Below, piece after piece: positions 45,801-55,469 of a stretch of 64,000 bases of DNA. The translations under genes were made by a program, and so were the position numbers. The notes under the pieces were generated by a model. The model was not told where the DNA came from and made no database searches. It worked only from the letters and a program-made list of their open reading frames with translations. Source of the stretch: Rheum nobile (taxonomy: Eukaryota; Streptophyta; Magnoliopsida; Caryophyllales; Polygonaceae); contig WOAB01000528.1 of the NCBI GenBank assembly GCA_027886185.1, positions 1,674,001 through 1,738,000 on the forward strand, given 5' to 3'. Every line of letters starts with the position of its first letter. Position 1 is the stretch's first letter.

Positions 45801-48363
45801 ATACAGACATCCCATTCCTCGCCTCGACGACATGCTTGACGAGCTGCATGGAGCGCAGTTCTTCAGCAAGATTGATCTGAAGAGCGGCTATCATCAGATT
45901 CGCATGAAGGAGGGGGACGAGTGGAAGACGGCTTTCAAGACGAAGTATGGTCTGTATGAGTGGCTAGTCATGCCATTTGGACTGACCAATGCTCCTTCTA
46001 CGTTCATGAGGCTGATGAACCATGTCTTGAGAGCTTTTCTGGGTAAGTTTGTCGTTGTCTATTTTGATGATATTCTTATTTACTCTAGGACTTTAGATGA
46101 CCATGCTGAGCATCTTCGCCTTGTTTTAGAGTGTTTGAGAGTAGAGAGCTTATACGCCAATCTTGGCAAGTGTGTATTTTGTTCTCCTTCTACAAACTTC
46201 CTAGGTTTCGTCGTCAGCAAGGACGGCCTACAGGTGGATGCAGAAAAGATCCGCGCTATCCAGGAGTGGCCGACGCCAGCTACTCCTACTCAGGTACGTT
46301 CGTTTTTGGGTTTGGCTGGTTTTTATCGACGGTTTGTTCGTGATTTCAGCACTATAGCCGCCCCATTACACGAGCTGACCAAGAAGGCAGCGTCTATCAC
46401 TTGGCTTCCACGGCATGATGCTGCTTTTGCCGCCCTGAAGGATGCCTTATGCCACGCGCCACTGCTGCACCTTCCTGACTTCACCCGTCGGTTCGAGGTG
46501 GAATGCGACGCTTCTGATTTCGGCATCGGAGGTGTCTTGCTGCAGGAAAAGAGGCCGATTGCCTATTTTTCAGAGAAGCTGGCAGGTGCCCAGCTGAACT
46601 ACCCGACGTACGACAAGGAGTTGTACGCGCTGATTCGGGTTCTGAAGACGTGGCAGCACTATCTGTGGCCTGCAGAGTTCGTGATTCACTCAGATCATGC
46701 AGCTCTTAGTTATCTGCGCAGCCAGACGACTCTTAACAGACCCCACGCTCGCTGGGTTGAGTTCATGGAGACGTTCCCCTACCTCATTGTTCACAAGAAA
46801 GGTAAGGAGAATGTGGTAGCCGACGCCCTTTCTCGTAGGTACGTCCTCATCACTCAGCTTCAGTCTCAGTTATTTGGGTTTGCATTGCTCAAGGATCTTT
46901 ATGCTGTTGATCCTTTCTTTTCTACATCCTATGAGCAATGTAAGTCCACTGGTCGTGAACATGCTACGTATTTCCTTGATGACGGATTTCTGTACAAAGG
47001 TGGGAAGCTTTGCGTTCCTTCATCCTCTGTCAGAAATTTGCTGATTGAGGAAGCACATAGTCGTGGTCACTTTGGCGTGTCTAAGACGCTGGCAGCACTT
47101 CGCGAACACTTCTTCTGGCCTAAAATGGCCAACAATGTTACAAAGTATTGTCAGAGTTGTGTGACATGCCATAAGGCTAAGGCCAGGTCTAGTCCGCATG
47201 GTCTCTACACGCCTCTGCCGATTCCAGCTGGCCCGTGGGAAGATCTATCCATGGATTTTATCACTGGGTTGCCTATGTCTCGGCGTGGTAGGGATTCTGT
47301 ATTTGTGGTCGTAGACAGGTTCTCTAAGATGGCACACTTCATTGCCTGTAAGAACACTAGTAACGCCACTGACGTTGCTACTCTGTTCTTCGACAATGTC
47401 GTGAGACTGCACGGTATTCCGCGCACTATTGTTAGTGATCGGGACACCAAGTTCGTCGGCCATTTCTGGAGAACCTTGTGGGGTAAGCTCGGTACTAAAC
47501 TCCTATTTTCTACGAGCTACCACCCACAGACGAATGGTCAGACAGAGGTGACCAACCGCACTCTTGGAGCCCTCCTTCGGACGGTTCTGAAGAGTAACCC
47601 ACGCCGGTGGGAGGACTTACTGTCTACTGTGGAGTTTTCTTATAACAGGTGCAGGCACAGCGCGACTAAACTCACCCCGTTCGAAGTTGTCTACGGACGC
47701 AACCCGCTGACGCCGCTGGACTTGACTCCCTTTCCTAGGAAGGATACAGACAGCACCACAGCTGACAGATTGGCCGATCACATCAAGGAACTGCACACTC
47801 GGATGCGCACCCAGCTGGAGCGCAGAGCAGCACAGTATGCGGCCCAGAAGAACAAAGGACGACGCATGATTGTCTTTGCTCCTGGCGACTTGGTTTGGCT
47901 TCACTTGCGGAAGGAGCGTTTTCCTTCCAACCGCAAGTCTAAGCTCGACCAAAGGGGTGATGGACCATTCCGTGTTGTCAAGGCCATCAATGACAACGCC
48001 TACCAGCTAGAGCTCCCAGACAAGTATGGTGTTCACCCAACCTTCAATGTTGCTGATCTATCACCGTACGTGGAGCCAGAGTATGATGAGGGTGAAGCGG
48101 GGACGCTTCACACTCAAGTGGGGGAGGATGATGTGACCTCGCCTACCATGACAGCTGCAGACGAGGAGGATGCTATGAGTCTTAGGTCCGCAGGTCCCAT
48201 TACTAGAGCGCGAGCCAAAGCTATTCAAGCTGCGACTCAATCACTGGTGACCAGACTCGTAGCAGGTCAGGGACGTCCAACTACAGATGAAGGATCCATT
48301 TTGAGTTTAGTGACAGTTGGGACGTCTACACAGTCTGCAGAGATCCCGGAGCTTACAGATTAG
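42823..48363 (+). CDS. gag-pol: Intact gag-pol polyprotein of the CRM-like gypsy element (1846 aa)
   Basis: The start chosen is MVNSNDGQ. An in-frame ATG at 42772 adds 17 hydrophobic residues that look like leader. Domains: Gag core about 311-450 (WLQSTCHVLQHY, YVPTTYREDM), zinc knuckle CYRCGGRGHYQKDC at 547-560, protease IIDGGSCCNII about 645 (the DGG form is usual in plant elements), RT about 896-1150 with YFDDIL near 1080, RNase H with ECDASDFGIGG near 1227, integrase zinc site about 1412-1453 (HSRGHFG...CQSCVTCHKAK), and DDE core with MDFITG (1477), SDRDTKF (1539) and TNGQTE (1571). The C-terminus has GPFRVVKAINDNAYQLELPD and then GPITRARAKAIQ instead of a canonical chromodomain. Residues 1769-1846 lie inside the 3' LTR. 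No stop or frameshift, so potentially autonomous. Confidence 0.95.
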   Translation: MVNSNDGQDTGRVDQLATAIELLVANQQRSDERSEANFAAMRDLLSRVMPSPSPNNRDDQSTLAQKQKKGKGVLISDPPTQHQRKGSQKESSASKKKVRSKSAQLTIPERNSQDEDEQDDDESSSEEDAPVDDSAVKRQSRRTEPHASTSKQGKHSTARPSRHQVNSETFNVHYFADHQSTVSPVESDSDEGFQEFDLEDEEEGAYGFSAGYHPPLQDPPEQQFHRTGWVPPPQQPHNQAAYYAAQGHPQQYQQQRVAGPPRAQRRQQLPVGQQRQGLPQQNFYAPAAAQQRYPPPATYRQEIKVKIEPFLGTYDPSTFIDWLQSTCHVLQHYQYEEHAKVEIVTLHFQGAARTWWNRLVQQQARMGWPPVTEWQQLVVLMTRKYVPTTYREDMKTAIALATQGRDTPHEFFARLEDMYFKAGVSVTPFTLRTRFVTGLSQPYRDQVDVLPIRDLNNVVHTVQKLYLQAQRRRQQPWQSSSSPSPRYTSNPVNSYRTNSSSSSVPRQDRIGIASTTTPRPAPPSFARQKTSASAEIGRTDRSSGRECYRCGGRGHYQKDCPNQKRVLYSAKTEDYESLSDEEENVPEESAELTDEVIRPSDHDTDVMHYALVTRRVLSVKEGGPLDQRENLFHSRCRMKNASLSLIIDGGSCCNIINERVVRDFNLQTQPHPQPYGLQWISDQPGNNVSLQCPVTFSIGPYTDTVLCDVTAMDATHILLGRPWLFDRRVFHDGFLNSYMFTHHGKRVTLLPMTPNEILQDHAIRQRNKAIQAAKDAGKPPPESPTAFQPSSLQVPAASSSGTQGNSGQVSDQPISLKFPHCSGNGQQVPSGVHHQKGGQGSSALKGTCEQRLLLARRRKVSNVIQGKSPCFLLIALPTALPVSESALPSCILSILQEFQDVMPDELPDGLPPLRGIEHQIDFVPGATLPNRAAYRTSPEETKELQKQVQELLEKGYVRESLSPCAVPVLLVPKKDGSWRMCVDCRAINQITVKYRHPIPRLDDMLDELHGAQFFSKIDLKSGYHQIRMKEGDEWKTAFKTKYGLYEWLVMPFGLTNAPSTFMRLMNHVLRAFLGKFVVVYFDDILIYSRTLDDHAEHLRLVLECLRVESLYANLGKCVFCSPSTNFLGFVVSKDGLQVDAEKIRAIQEWPTPATPTQVRSFLGLAGFYRRFVRDFSTIAAPLHELTKKAASITWLPRHDAAFAALKDALCHAPLLHLPDFTRRFEVECDASDFGIGGVLLQEKRPIAYFSEKLAGAQLNYPTYDKELYALIRVLKTWQHYLWPAEFVIHSDHAALSYLRSQTTLNRPHARWVEFMETFPYLIVHKKGKENVVADALSRRYVLITQLQSQLFGFALLKDLYAVDPFFSTSYEQCKSTGREHATYFLDDGFLYKGGKLCVPSSSVRNLLIEEAHSRGHFGVSKTLAALREHFFWPKMANNVTKYCQSCVTCHKAKARSSPHGLYTPLPIPAGPWEDLSMDFITGLPMSRRGRDSVFVVVDRFSKMAHFIACKNTSNATDVATLFFDNVVRLHGIPRTIVSDRDTKFVGHFWRTLWGKLGTKLLFSTSYHPQTNGQTEVTNRTLGALLRTVLKSNPRRWEDLLSTVEFSYNRCRHSATKLTPFEVVYGRNPLTPLDLTPFPRKDTDSTTADRLADHIKELHTRMRTQLERRAAQYAAQKNKGRRMIVFAPGDLVWLHLRKERFPSNRKSKLDQRGDGPFRVVKAINDNAYQLELPDKYGVHPTFNVADLSPYVEPEYDEGEAGTLHTQVGEDDVTSPTMTAADEEDAMSLRSAGPITRARAKAIQAATQSLVTRLVAGQGRPTTDEGSILSLVTVGTSTQSAEIPELTD
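48116..48128 (+). promoter_or_regulatory. Polypurine tract of the CRM-like element, within coding sequence
   Basis: AAGTGGGGGAGGA lies directly before the 3' LTR (TGATG at 48129). It is also translated as part of the gag-pol frame (around QVGED), so it serves as both primer and codons. Confidence 0.75.
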
Positions 48364-48989
48364 AGATATTGATCGCTATTCGCCTAGTTATCGATATTTC
48401 TGATTTATGACATTTATCAGTATTTTTCCCGGATATTATTTATTATTATTTTCAGCATTTTTAGGGAGTTTAGGAGGTCATTTCTATACTTAGAATGACC
48501 GAAATTCCTTAGGGTATTTTTAGTATTTTATTTGTTTTATTTTTAATCTTTTTGGTTAAGGAAAAGGAAGAGTCTTCCTTTTACTTAACCTAGCTTGTAG
48601 TTCCCTTTCTTCCCTACGTTAATATTACAGACTTATTGTTGAGAGAAACTCCAATTGAGCCTCCATTAACGTCCTCCTTGATTCTCTTGGTTGAGCTTGC
48701 TCCCTCGCGTTTCTGCCATTAATTCCGCTAGATCTAGGTCGAGCTTGCTCCCTTCTTCTAATCCGCTTCAAAATCTCCATCCTTTTCCAGCCCTAAACTG
48801 GTCGTGGCCCCCTTCACCCATACGGTCAACCCCTCAAATTTCTATCGCTTCCGCAATCGCTTTCGCCTCGCCGTCGTCTTGCAATCTCCATCAACGCAGA
48901 CGCCTATCCAAGGAGTTGTTTCGCCCCACTACGGATTCACCACGATCTCATCCGGGACTTGAGACCTTATTCATAGCAAGGTCACATCA
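48129..48989 (+). repeat. 3' LTR of the CRM-like element (861 bp)
   Basis: Same length as the 5' LTR and nearly identical. The polyprotein stop TAG (48361-48363) is 235 bp inside it. It ends GGTCACATCA, followed by target duplication CTTTC. Confidence 0.93.
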
Positions 48990-48994
48990 CTTTC

Positions 48995-49097
48995 CCTTGT
49001 CCTTGCGTGGGTCGATCTTGCTTCGACACTCGTCTGTCTTATGACCCATTTTACCACACTTGTGGCATTTTCCATTGAACTTCTTAGCAGGTTGCAT
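48995..49097 (-). pseudogene. Copia gag remnant with zinc knuckle
   Basis: On - the frame reads QPAKKFNGK, the CCHC knuckle CHKCGKMGHKTDEC and then RSKIDPRKDKGK, and continues across the nested element at 40188. It begins abruptly at the LTR junction, so the capsid part of gag is missing. Confidence 0.85.
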
Positions 49098-49510
49098 TGG
49101 GCCCATCCCAGCCCAGTCCATGCTCAGCTCAGCCAGCCAGTCGGTCGGTCCGACCCGACCCGACGCACGCGTGGTCTTGATGAGCTAGGTCCTCTCCCCA
49201 TTACACATTGGTTGTGACCCAAGGCACAACCTTGATGCCAAATTCCTAGTATATAAACTAGTGAATTTTCATCATCCACTTCCAATGTGGGATACACATT
49301 TGTCCCCAAGTTTATGCACTTCAAGCAACCAACTTTGGACCTCCATTTCTCATTCAAACGGAATTTATTTTTAAGATATGAGTACACTACGAGAATGTAC
49401 TCGCGGAGACGAATCCAACGCTCCCATATTCCGGTGTTTCTATTGGTCGGAGTCCACCGGAATCCTATCCAAAAAGTCATTGGACATCATTTATAAAATG
49501 AGTTCCAACA
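49098..49510 (-). repeat. Truncated 5' LTR of the copia element (413 bp)
   Basis: Homologous to about 36080-36507. The TGTTGGAACTC end (at 49510 on -) is intact, but the inner end is lost together with the primer site. The 118-codon reverse frame at 49124-49480 is an accident of LTR sequence. Confidence 0.85.
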
Positions 49511-49515
49511 CCTCC

Positions 49516-49824
49516 TCTTACCCTGATCTTACCCCCTTCTTCAGTCCGACCAAAAAAATCCTTCTTCTACAAATTCATAGAAGCAAGCAACACACAAAAT
49601 CAAATGTATTTATTCTCAAATCAAAGCAGTTGAGAAATAAATAAAATTATTTCAGTACCCATCTAGCATCTACTACCTCCACTCATATTGACACCACCAT
49701 TTCCCAATCTCATCATGTGATTCAATTCAAAGTCGTTGATGAATAACCGATTCTAGAAGCCATAGCGAGGGTTTGTCAAATAAGGAGGTATGAACTCCTA
49801 AGCATGGGATTGAGCTTCGAGAAC
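49516..49824. other. Right flank of the copia insertion
   Basis: Moderately AT-rich. No gene or element end recognised. Confidence 0.5.
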
Positions 49825-50621
49825 ATCTCCTCCAGGGGCGGACCTATGTAGGGACGATTTTTTTTTTTTTTTTTTTAAATATTTTGCATCACTTCTTATC
49901 TGAGCCTACCTTCATCCATTGTTTCTCCCTATTCAATGTAATGTTATGTTCAATTGAATCTATAGTGTATGCGATATAAATAAGGGGTTGAGATTATACA
50001 GTTTAGTAGTTTACCTATAATTTTTGTTTCTCTATATATGAAATGAATTAGATTGGGTGCTTAGAGAAACATCCTAATGTCGAAAGTGAACTAATCCAAC
50101 AATCAGAGTACTAGATGATATCATTTTCAATTTTTATTTTTCGATAAGGTTAAATTGAATTGATATAAGAATAAGATAGAACATATAAAGTTTATGTTTA
50201 TCAAATATAAAGCAAATTTAACCATGTCATGTAATTCGACAATAAAAAGAAAGCACTCCTAAGTAATGTTTAGTTGCTTAAATCACTGATTATTCAACTA
50301 ATCTCAGCTTATCATTTTTGTCCCCATTGGTATGAAGAGAATTTTTATTATGCATATGTTATATTCACTCAGTCTCGATTAATTCTTGTTTTTTGTTGAT
50401 TTTTTTTTACACATCTTCCATGCATTGTTGAATCATTGTTTTGTAATCATGTATCCCTCATGAGAAACTCTTTTAATTTGTTATTAATAATAATTACATC
50501 GGATTATTTTCGTCATATTAACTCAATTTTTTTAAAAAAATTATATTTTAAAATTGATTTTTAGTCACGCAAGATTTGTGCCCCACTGGGCAAAAATCCT
50601 GCATCCGCCCCTGATCTCCTC
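49825..50621. mobile_element. hAT-type non-autonomous element with 8-bp target duplication
   Basis: The body is 49833-50613 (781 bp). Inverted ends are CAGGGGCGGA and TCCGCCCCTG. The perfect duplication ATCTCCTC is at 49825-49832 and 50614-50621. The AT-rich interior has a T18-type homopolymer at about 49859-49877 and no transposase. Confidence 0.9.
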
Positions 50622-51850
50622 CAACTCCTAAGTCGGAAGTTAAAGAGAAGAAGAACGAACATCCATGGTTAACGTTGTTTAGCTGTTAAGTGTAAAGAAT
50701 TGGGTATTATACTAGTTCGATTTTTCTAGTGTGTGACCATAGACACACTCTAATAAATTACAGTAGTAAATTATCTATAAAATATTTTCTAATAGAGAAT
50801 GAATAAATCCTTACAAAAAATTAAACTAAATACTAAAAAAATTATTGCTAAAAATCATACTAATTTTATAGAAATGTTAAACTTTGGTCCACTATGTGAA
50901 TTACAATATACTTTAAAATTATTAGGCTAAATATTCGGAAACTCAATCATGTACCTGATACAGGTAGAATATAATCAAATATCCATTGTTAACGTTATTT
51001 GGAAACTTTAAAATTATTAGGCTAAATGTCTATTTAAATTACGTATTATCTGACATTATAATGTCAAAAACTGACATTATAATATCGTGAAAACTTCAAT
51101 TTCTTAAACGAAAAATTGGATTAGATATAATCAAATACGGAGTATCCAATTATGTGATGTTGGCACATGGCCTCCCAAATCCTACCCCTATCCCTTTGTT
51201 TGGAAGTATAAATGAGGCCGGCAGTTACGCTACTTAAGTTAAGTGCATACATCCGTGAACTGCGCCTAATTAAAGACTTCACATTCAACACCTTCGAGTC
51301 TTCGACCAAGCCTAACCACAACTCCACAAGAGAAAAAAAAGATGTACACGAAACTGTCCAACTCATCTAATGACACAAAATTAAACTTGATGAACCACGT
51401 ATTATCCCATCCAAACGTATAGTTGCTCTGTTCAATGGAATTTGAACAAAAGAAATTTCTAATAATTTAAAAAAAAAAAAAACGAACTATGGTAATGAAA
51501 TACTTACTGATTCTGTGTATGTATATCGGTCAATAGCTAGAAAATGAATATTTTCAATTCTCACATACTAATTAGGTGAATTGTATCCAAGTTTAAGTTA
51601 AATCAGTTGAACCCAGTTGATGTTCTTAGCCAATATATTTACACCTCAAATAGTATAAAATACATCACCCTGTAAAATAAATCATATGACCTTGACTAAT
51701 TAACACGTAGTCATTTGGTAAGTATATAGTATGCTGTATACTTGGCTATTAAGGCGACCTAAATTGTCGTAAACACTACACCAAATGGCATGCTGTTAGT
51801 CAAGGTACTGATAATACGGAGTATGGTAGAAGCTCTATCTTATCTCATAC
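50622..51850. other. AT-rich spacer with a promoter-like patch
   Basis: No confirmed gene. Near 51205-51345 a less AT-rich patch has TATAAAT (about 51208) about 130 bp ahead of AAAAAAAAGATG (ATG at 51342) that opens a 26-codon frame (MYTKLSNSSNDTK...). It could be the 5' end of a lost gene, but nothing recognisable follows. The words TACGGAGTAT at 51137 and 51817 are typical plant MITE debris. Confidence 0.35.
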
Positions 51851-52065
51851 TTTTTTTGAATGAAGGGTAAGAATTTCATTCAAGGTAAGTAATCGAACTT
51901 ACAAGATCCTAGGAAAGCCTAGGTGTTACAATGATTGATCCTAATCCCCACTCTCTCTAAACATGTTCTTGCTTCTCTATTAAACTTGCTCCATCTAGTT
52001 CTAGCACAATTCCGAATATGATTGATAGTCATCAAATAACATTCATAAGTACTAATATTCTTCCC

Positions 52066-52599
52066 TTAGAAGACAATTAAGTTCCTGCATCTCCAGGTGA
52101 AGTAAATGATAGCAGTATAACTACACATCCAAAGAACATATCTCATGCTGCTTTTCCTTCTCAGCCTACTCATACAGTTGATCCATTCCTGAAAGTTTTT
52201 ATACCTTCTCCCATATTTCCCCCAGTTAAGCACTCTATTCCTCACTTCACAGGTGAACTTGCAATCAAACCAGAGATGATCAATGGTTTCAGGAGCCAAA
52301 TTGCAGAAGGAGCAAAGATCATCCTGTACGATTCCCATTCTCTTGAGTCTGCTTTTGACAGGAAGCCCTCTATGAGTAGCAAGCCAACACATGAAGGAGA
52401 TCCTAAGCCAACACATGAAGGAGATCCTTGGTGTAATCAGTTTGCCCCATAAACTCAACTTCCAGTCAAAAGCAGTGGTTTTGTTTATGTAGTCATCATA
52501 GATAGTCCTCCAGTCATATCTCCCTCCTCTAGACATGAGAATAGGTGCATGCCCAGTATCCAGCCTTTGAATGATTTCATTCCTCATATTAAGAATCAT
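52066..52599 (-). pseudogene. LINE zinc-finger RVT (zf-RVT) domain region
   Basis: The open frame holds WKLSLWGKLITPRISFMCWL, then CSFCNLAPETIDHLWFDC, the zinc-binding cluster of plant LINE ORF2 C-termini. An in-frame tandem duplication of 24 bp near 52380-52427 (AAGCCAACACATGAAGGAGA plus TCCT on +, twice) repeats RISFMCWL in the protein. The copy is disconnected from RT by a stop near 52600-52684. Confidence 0.8.
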
Positions 52600-52683
52600 G
52601 GTCCAGACAGCACTGTTAGTGCCTTTCTTCTTGATACTCCAAAAATCTCTGTTTCTAATCAGATTAGCATTGCCCCAAGTATG

Positions 52684-53898
52684 TCAGATGGAAGAGCTGT
52701 CCTTGATGAGGTCATAGATGAGCTCAATGACATATGCTTTGTTCCAGGACAGTATTTCCTTGAGCCCAAGTCCTCCTTCTTCTTTTGGTCTACAGACCTT
52801 GCTCCATGCAATAGGCGATTTCTTGCCTTCCCTTTTGCCACTCCAGAGGAAATTCCTCATAAGGGCAGTGATAAGGGAGATGATTTTCTTGGGGATGATG
52901 AAGATCTTGCACCAGTAATTGAGCACTCCATAAAGCACAGATGAGATGAGCTGTAGCCTGCCAGCATAAGACAAGTGCCTGAAGGCCCAATAGTTGATTT
53001 TGCTGGAGATTTTGGTGAGCAAAGGATTGTAGTCTTCTTTGAGTGCACCCCTGCTGCATAGGGGAACTCCAAGGTAGGTAGCTGGCAGGACTCCTTTGGT
53101 CATTTGGAACAGGGTCAAGGCATCATCTTCCAGCTGAGCATCAGTGCTAGCAAAGAAGATTTTTGACTTGCTATAGTTGATGCTGAGGCCTGAGCATGAG
53201 CAGAATTCATCAAGTGATTCTTTCAAAACTTGCAAAGAGCTTAAGCTGCCATGAGAGAAGAGGAACATGTCATCAGCAAAGCAAACATGGAAAAGTCCAA
53301 TTCTGGAGCATTGTGGATGATACTTGTAGGCCCTATCTCTGCATTTAGACTTGAGAAGTCTAGAGTAATATTCCATGATGATAACGAAAAGATACGGGGC
53401 TAATGGGTCCCCCTGCCTGAGGCCTCTCTTGCTTTTGATGAAACCAACCAATTCACCTTCCATATTGAAGGTGAAAGAGCTGCTTCTGACACATTCCTGA
53501 ATCTAGTTGATCATTTTCGGGTGGAACCCGAACTCGTGGAGAATGAGACAGAGGAAGTCCCAATTGACAGTATCATAAGCCTTTCTTAGGTCAATTTTGA
53601 TGGCACATCTAGGACTCGTGTGCTTTCTGGCATAGCCCTTGACAATGTCCTGACATACAACAATATTATGACGAATAGATCTGCCTTTGATGAAAGCTCC
53701 TTGTGCATTATCAATAAGTTTGGGGAGCACCACCTGCAGCCTAGAGACAAGGATTTTACTGATGACTTTGTAGATGACAGTGCAACAAGCAATGGGTCTG
53801 AAATCATTGATGACAGTAGGCTGATCAACCTTGGAGATGAGTGCAATGGTGGAGCACCCAACTTGTTTCAGAAGTTGGCCACTCTCAAAGAAGTCCAT
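52684..53898 (-). pseudogene. LINE reverse transcriptase region
   Basis: Two frames, 53503-53898 and 52684-53463, in the same reading direction and separated by a stop near 53500. Motifs are NDFRPIACCTVIYKVISKIL, GAFIKGRSI, IKIDLRKAYDTVNWDFL, GLRQGDPLAPYLFVI and the catalytic FADDMFLFSHG, then SYAGRLQLI and GKREGKKSPIAWSKVC. This is an L1-type RT. Confidence 0.9.
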
Positions 53899-54450
53899 AA
53901 TAGCATTGGAGAATTCATCTCCAACAATGCTCCAAGAGTCCTTGAAGAACTAAGCACCATATCCATCTGGCCCCGGAGCTTTGTTGTTCCCTATGTCAAA
54001 CAAAGCTCTTTTAATCTCTTCTCTCTGTATGGGCTTAGTCATGTTGATCCTGTCACAATCATCTATAGTGGGACCCGAGCAAATGATGAAGCTGTCGTGT
54101 GGAGTGCAAGTGGTCTCAATACCAAGCCATTTCTAAAAATGTTGCACAATATGATCCTGAATGTCCCTAGGTTCAGAGAGGCTGACGCCATTATCATCAA
54201 GCAGACTAGGAATCTTCCTTTTAGTTTGCCTGGTTTTTATGGACCTGTAGAAATAGCTGTTGCATTGATCTTGATACTTTAGCCAGTGAAGCTTAGCCTG
54301 TTGCTGCAGATTGCTACTCCTCCTAGTAATAGCCAATTTAAGAGCAGAGAGGGTGCCATCCTCCTCATCAAGTAAGAGTGGGTCCGTGGGTCTGGAGAGA
54401 AGATCAACCTGAATGTTCTCCAATTTACTATGCATCTCTTGAATGTTCAA
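53899..54450 (-). pseudogene. LINE ORF2 linker between endonuclease and RT
   Basis: The frame 54133-54450 (KLHWLKYQDQCNSYFYRSIK, LDDNGVSLSEPRDIQDHIVQ) is the usual linker, ended by a stop. The sequence then continues to the RT start with further matches (KALFDI-type, KAPGPDGYGA) interrupted by a stop near 53950. Confidence 0.7.
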
Positions 54451-54453
54451 TTG

Positions 54454-55359
54454 CTATGCATCAATGGATCGCATGTGAAGACTTCGAAGGGCATGTTTCA
54501 GAGCTCGGAGTTTGCATGTTAATCTGTACATGGCAACTCCATAGACCTCTAGCTTCCACCCTTCATTGATGATGTTCAAAAAATTAGGCAAAGAATCCCA
54601 AGCATTGCAATATCTGAAGCTCGTTCTCTTCTGCAGCTTCTGGTTAGGAATCCTGAGGATAGCTGGGCAGTGATCTGAGCATCCTTTGTTGGCAAAGTAA
54701 GCAGTAGCATGAGGATAGGCTGAGATCCATTTTTGATTAGAAACAATTCTGTCAAGCTTGCTCTGAATAAAAGTGCCATCCCTGTGATTATTCGACCACG
54801 TAAAAAAGGCACCGGAGGCAGGAAGATCAAGCAGACCAACAGAATCAAGGCAGAGCTTGAGATCAGGGTTGAATGTGTTGGAGGAGCTAGAAGCAGTGAC
54901 CTTCTCTTTGTTATCAGCAATGGCATTAAAATCACCAAGGAGGACCCAAGGATAACCTGAAAATAGTGCAGCATAGTGTTCCACAATATTCCAAAGCTCT
55001 ATTCTTTCAGTAGCATTGTTAGATCCATATACAAAAGCAACAATTACATGTTTGGGGAGAGTGGGAATGGTAATCTTGCAAATGAAAATTTGACTAGTTT
55101 CAACTACTATAGAATCAACAGTAATGCAGTCTTTCCAAAAAAGCCAGATACGGCCATTAATACCTGTGAAGTTTATGACTCTATTCCAGCCTGTAAGCAC
55201 CAGTTTAGCAATCTTTTCCTTGTTTTGCTCTCTGACTCTGGTCTCCAAAAGGGCTAGAAAATATATGTTGTGTTGTCTAACAAACTTCTCAACAAAAGTA
55301 TGACTAGAGGGGCTGTTGAGGCCCCTAATATTCCAGCTCGCAATAGAAATATTAGTCAT
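54454..55359 (-). pseudogene. LINE apurinic/apyrimidinic-type endonuclease (ORF2 N-terminus)
   Basis: The start chosen is MTNISIASWNIRGLN at 55359; the frame stays open upstream to 55455. Endonuclease motifs in order are SWNIRGLN, FLALLETRV, VAFVYGSNN, WVLLGDFNAI, FFTWSNN, SKLDRIVSN and KGCSDHCPAIL, so the active-site Asn, Glu, Asp and His residues are present. It ends in a stop instead of continuing to RT, so the ORF2 protein is broken. It would nick target DNA for target-primed reverse transcription. Confidence 0.88.
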
Positions 55360-55469
55360 TAGGATGGATTGAGTCAGTGTCCATACCAATGTCCAAATCA
55401 ACTTCTTTTGTGTTTTCCTGAATGTCACTGAGAGCCAGATATCTAGATTTAGCAATCTTAGTGGTCCTG

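Larger units (their letters stand above)
40189..48994 (+). mobile_element. Young, apparently complete Ty3-gypsy retrotransposon (CRM-like)
   Basis: The 861-bp LTRs (40194-41054 and 48129-48989) differ at only three positions by eye. The target duplication CTTTC (40189-40193, 48990-48994) lies within copia gag-protease sequence. LTR termini TGATGTGACC ... GGTCACATCA, the tRNA-Met-type primer site, a single uninterrupted gag-pol and the overlap of pol with the 3' LTR all point to a recently inserted chromovirus. TGATG/CATCA termini and the pol-LTR overlap are, to my knowledge, features described for centromeric CRM elements. The clade call is inference. Confidence 0.93.
35556..49515 (-). mobile_element. 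Ty1-copia retrotransposon, split by a nested gypsy element
   Basis: The left LTR is 35561-36507 (TGTAGGAAC ... GTTCCAACA), and the right LTR remnant is 49098-49510, ending GTTCCAACA. The target duplication CCTCC lies at 35556-35560 and 49511-49515. The order on - (right to left) is 5' LTR, gag zinc knuckle, [nested gypsy 40189-48994], protease, integrase, RT, RNase H, polypurine tract, 3' LTR. That order identifies Ty1-copia, with integrase before RT. The inner part of the 5' LTR, the primer site and most of gag are deleted: the LTR joins directly to the zinc knuckle at 49097/49098. Stops and a frameshift break pol. Confidence 0.9.

Noticed and set aside
43331..47952. Many reverse frames opposite gag-pol
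   Set aside because: Shadows of a high-confidence polyprotein.
48691..49044. 117-codon forward frame, also at 40756-41082
   Set aside because: LTR U5 sequence of the gypsy element; no domain, and the two copies differ only where they leave the LTR.
49124..49480. 118-codon reverse frame
   Set aside because: It lies in the copia LTR remnant and is not open in the 36 kb LTR.
51121..51366. 81-codon reverse frame
   Set aside because: No family match; the forward strand there looks like a promoter and leader rather than reverse coding.
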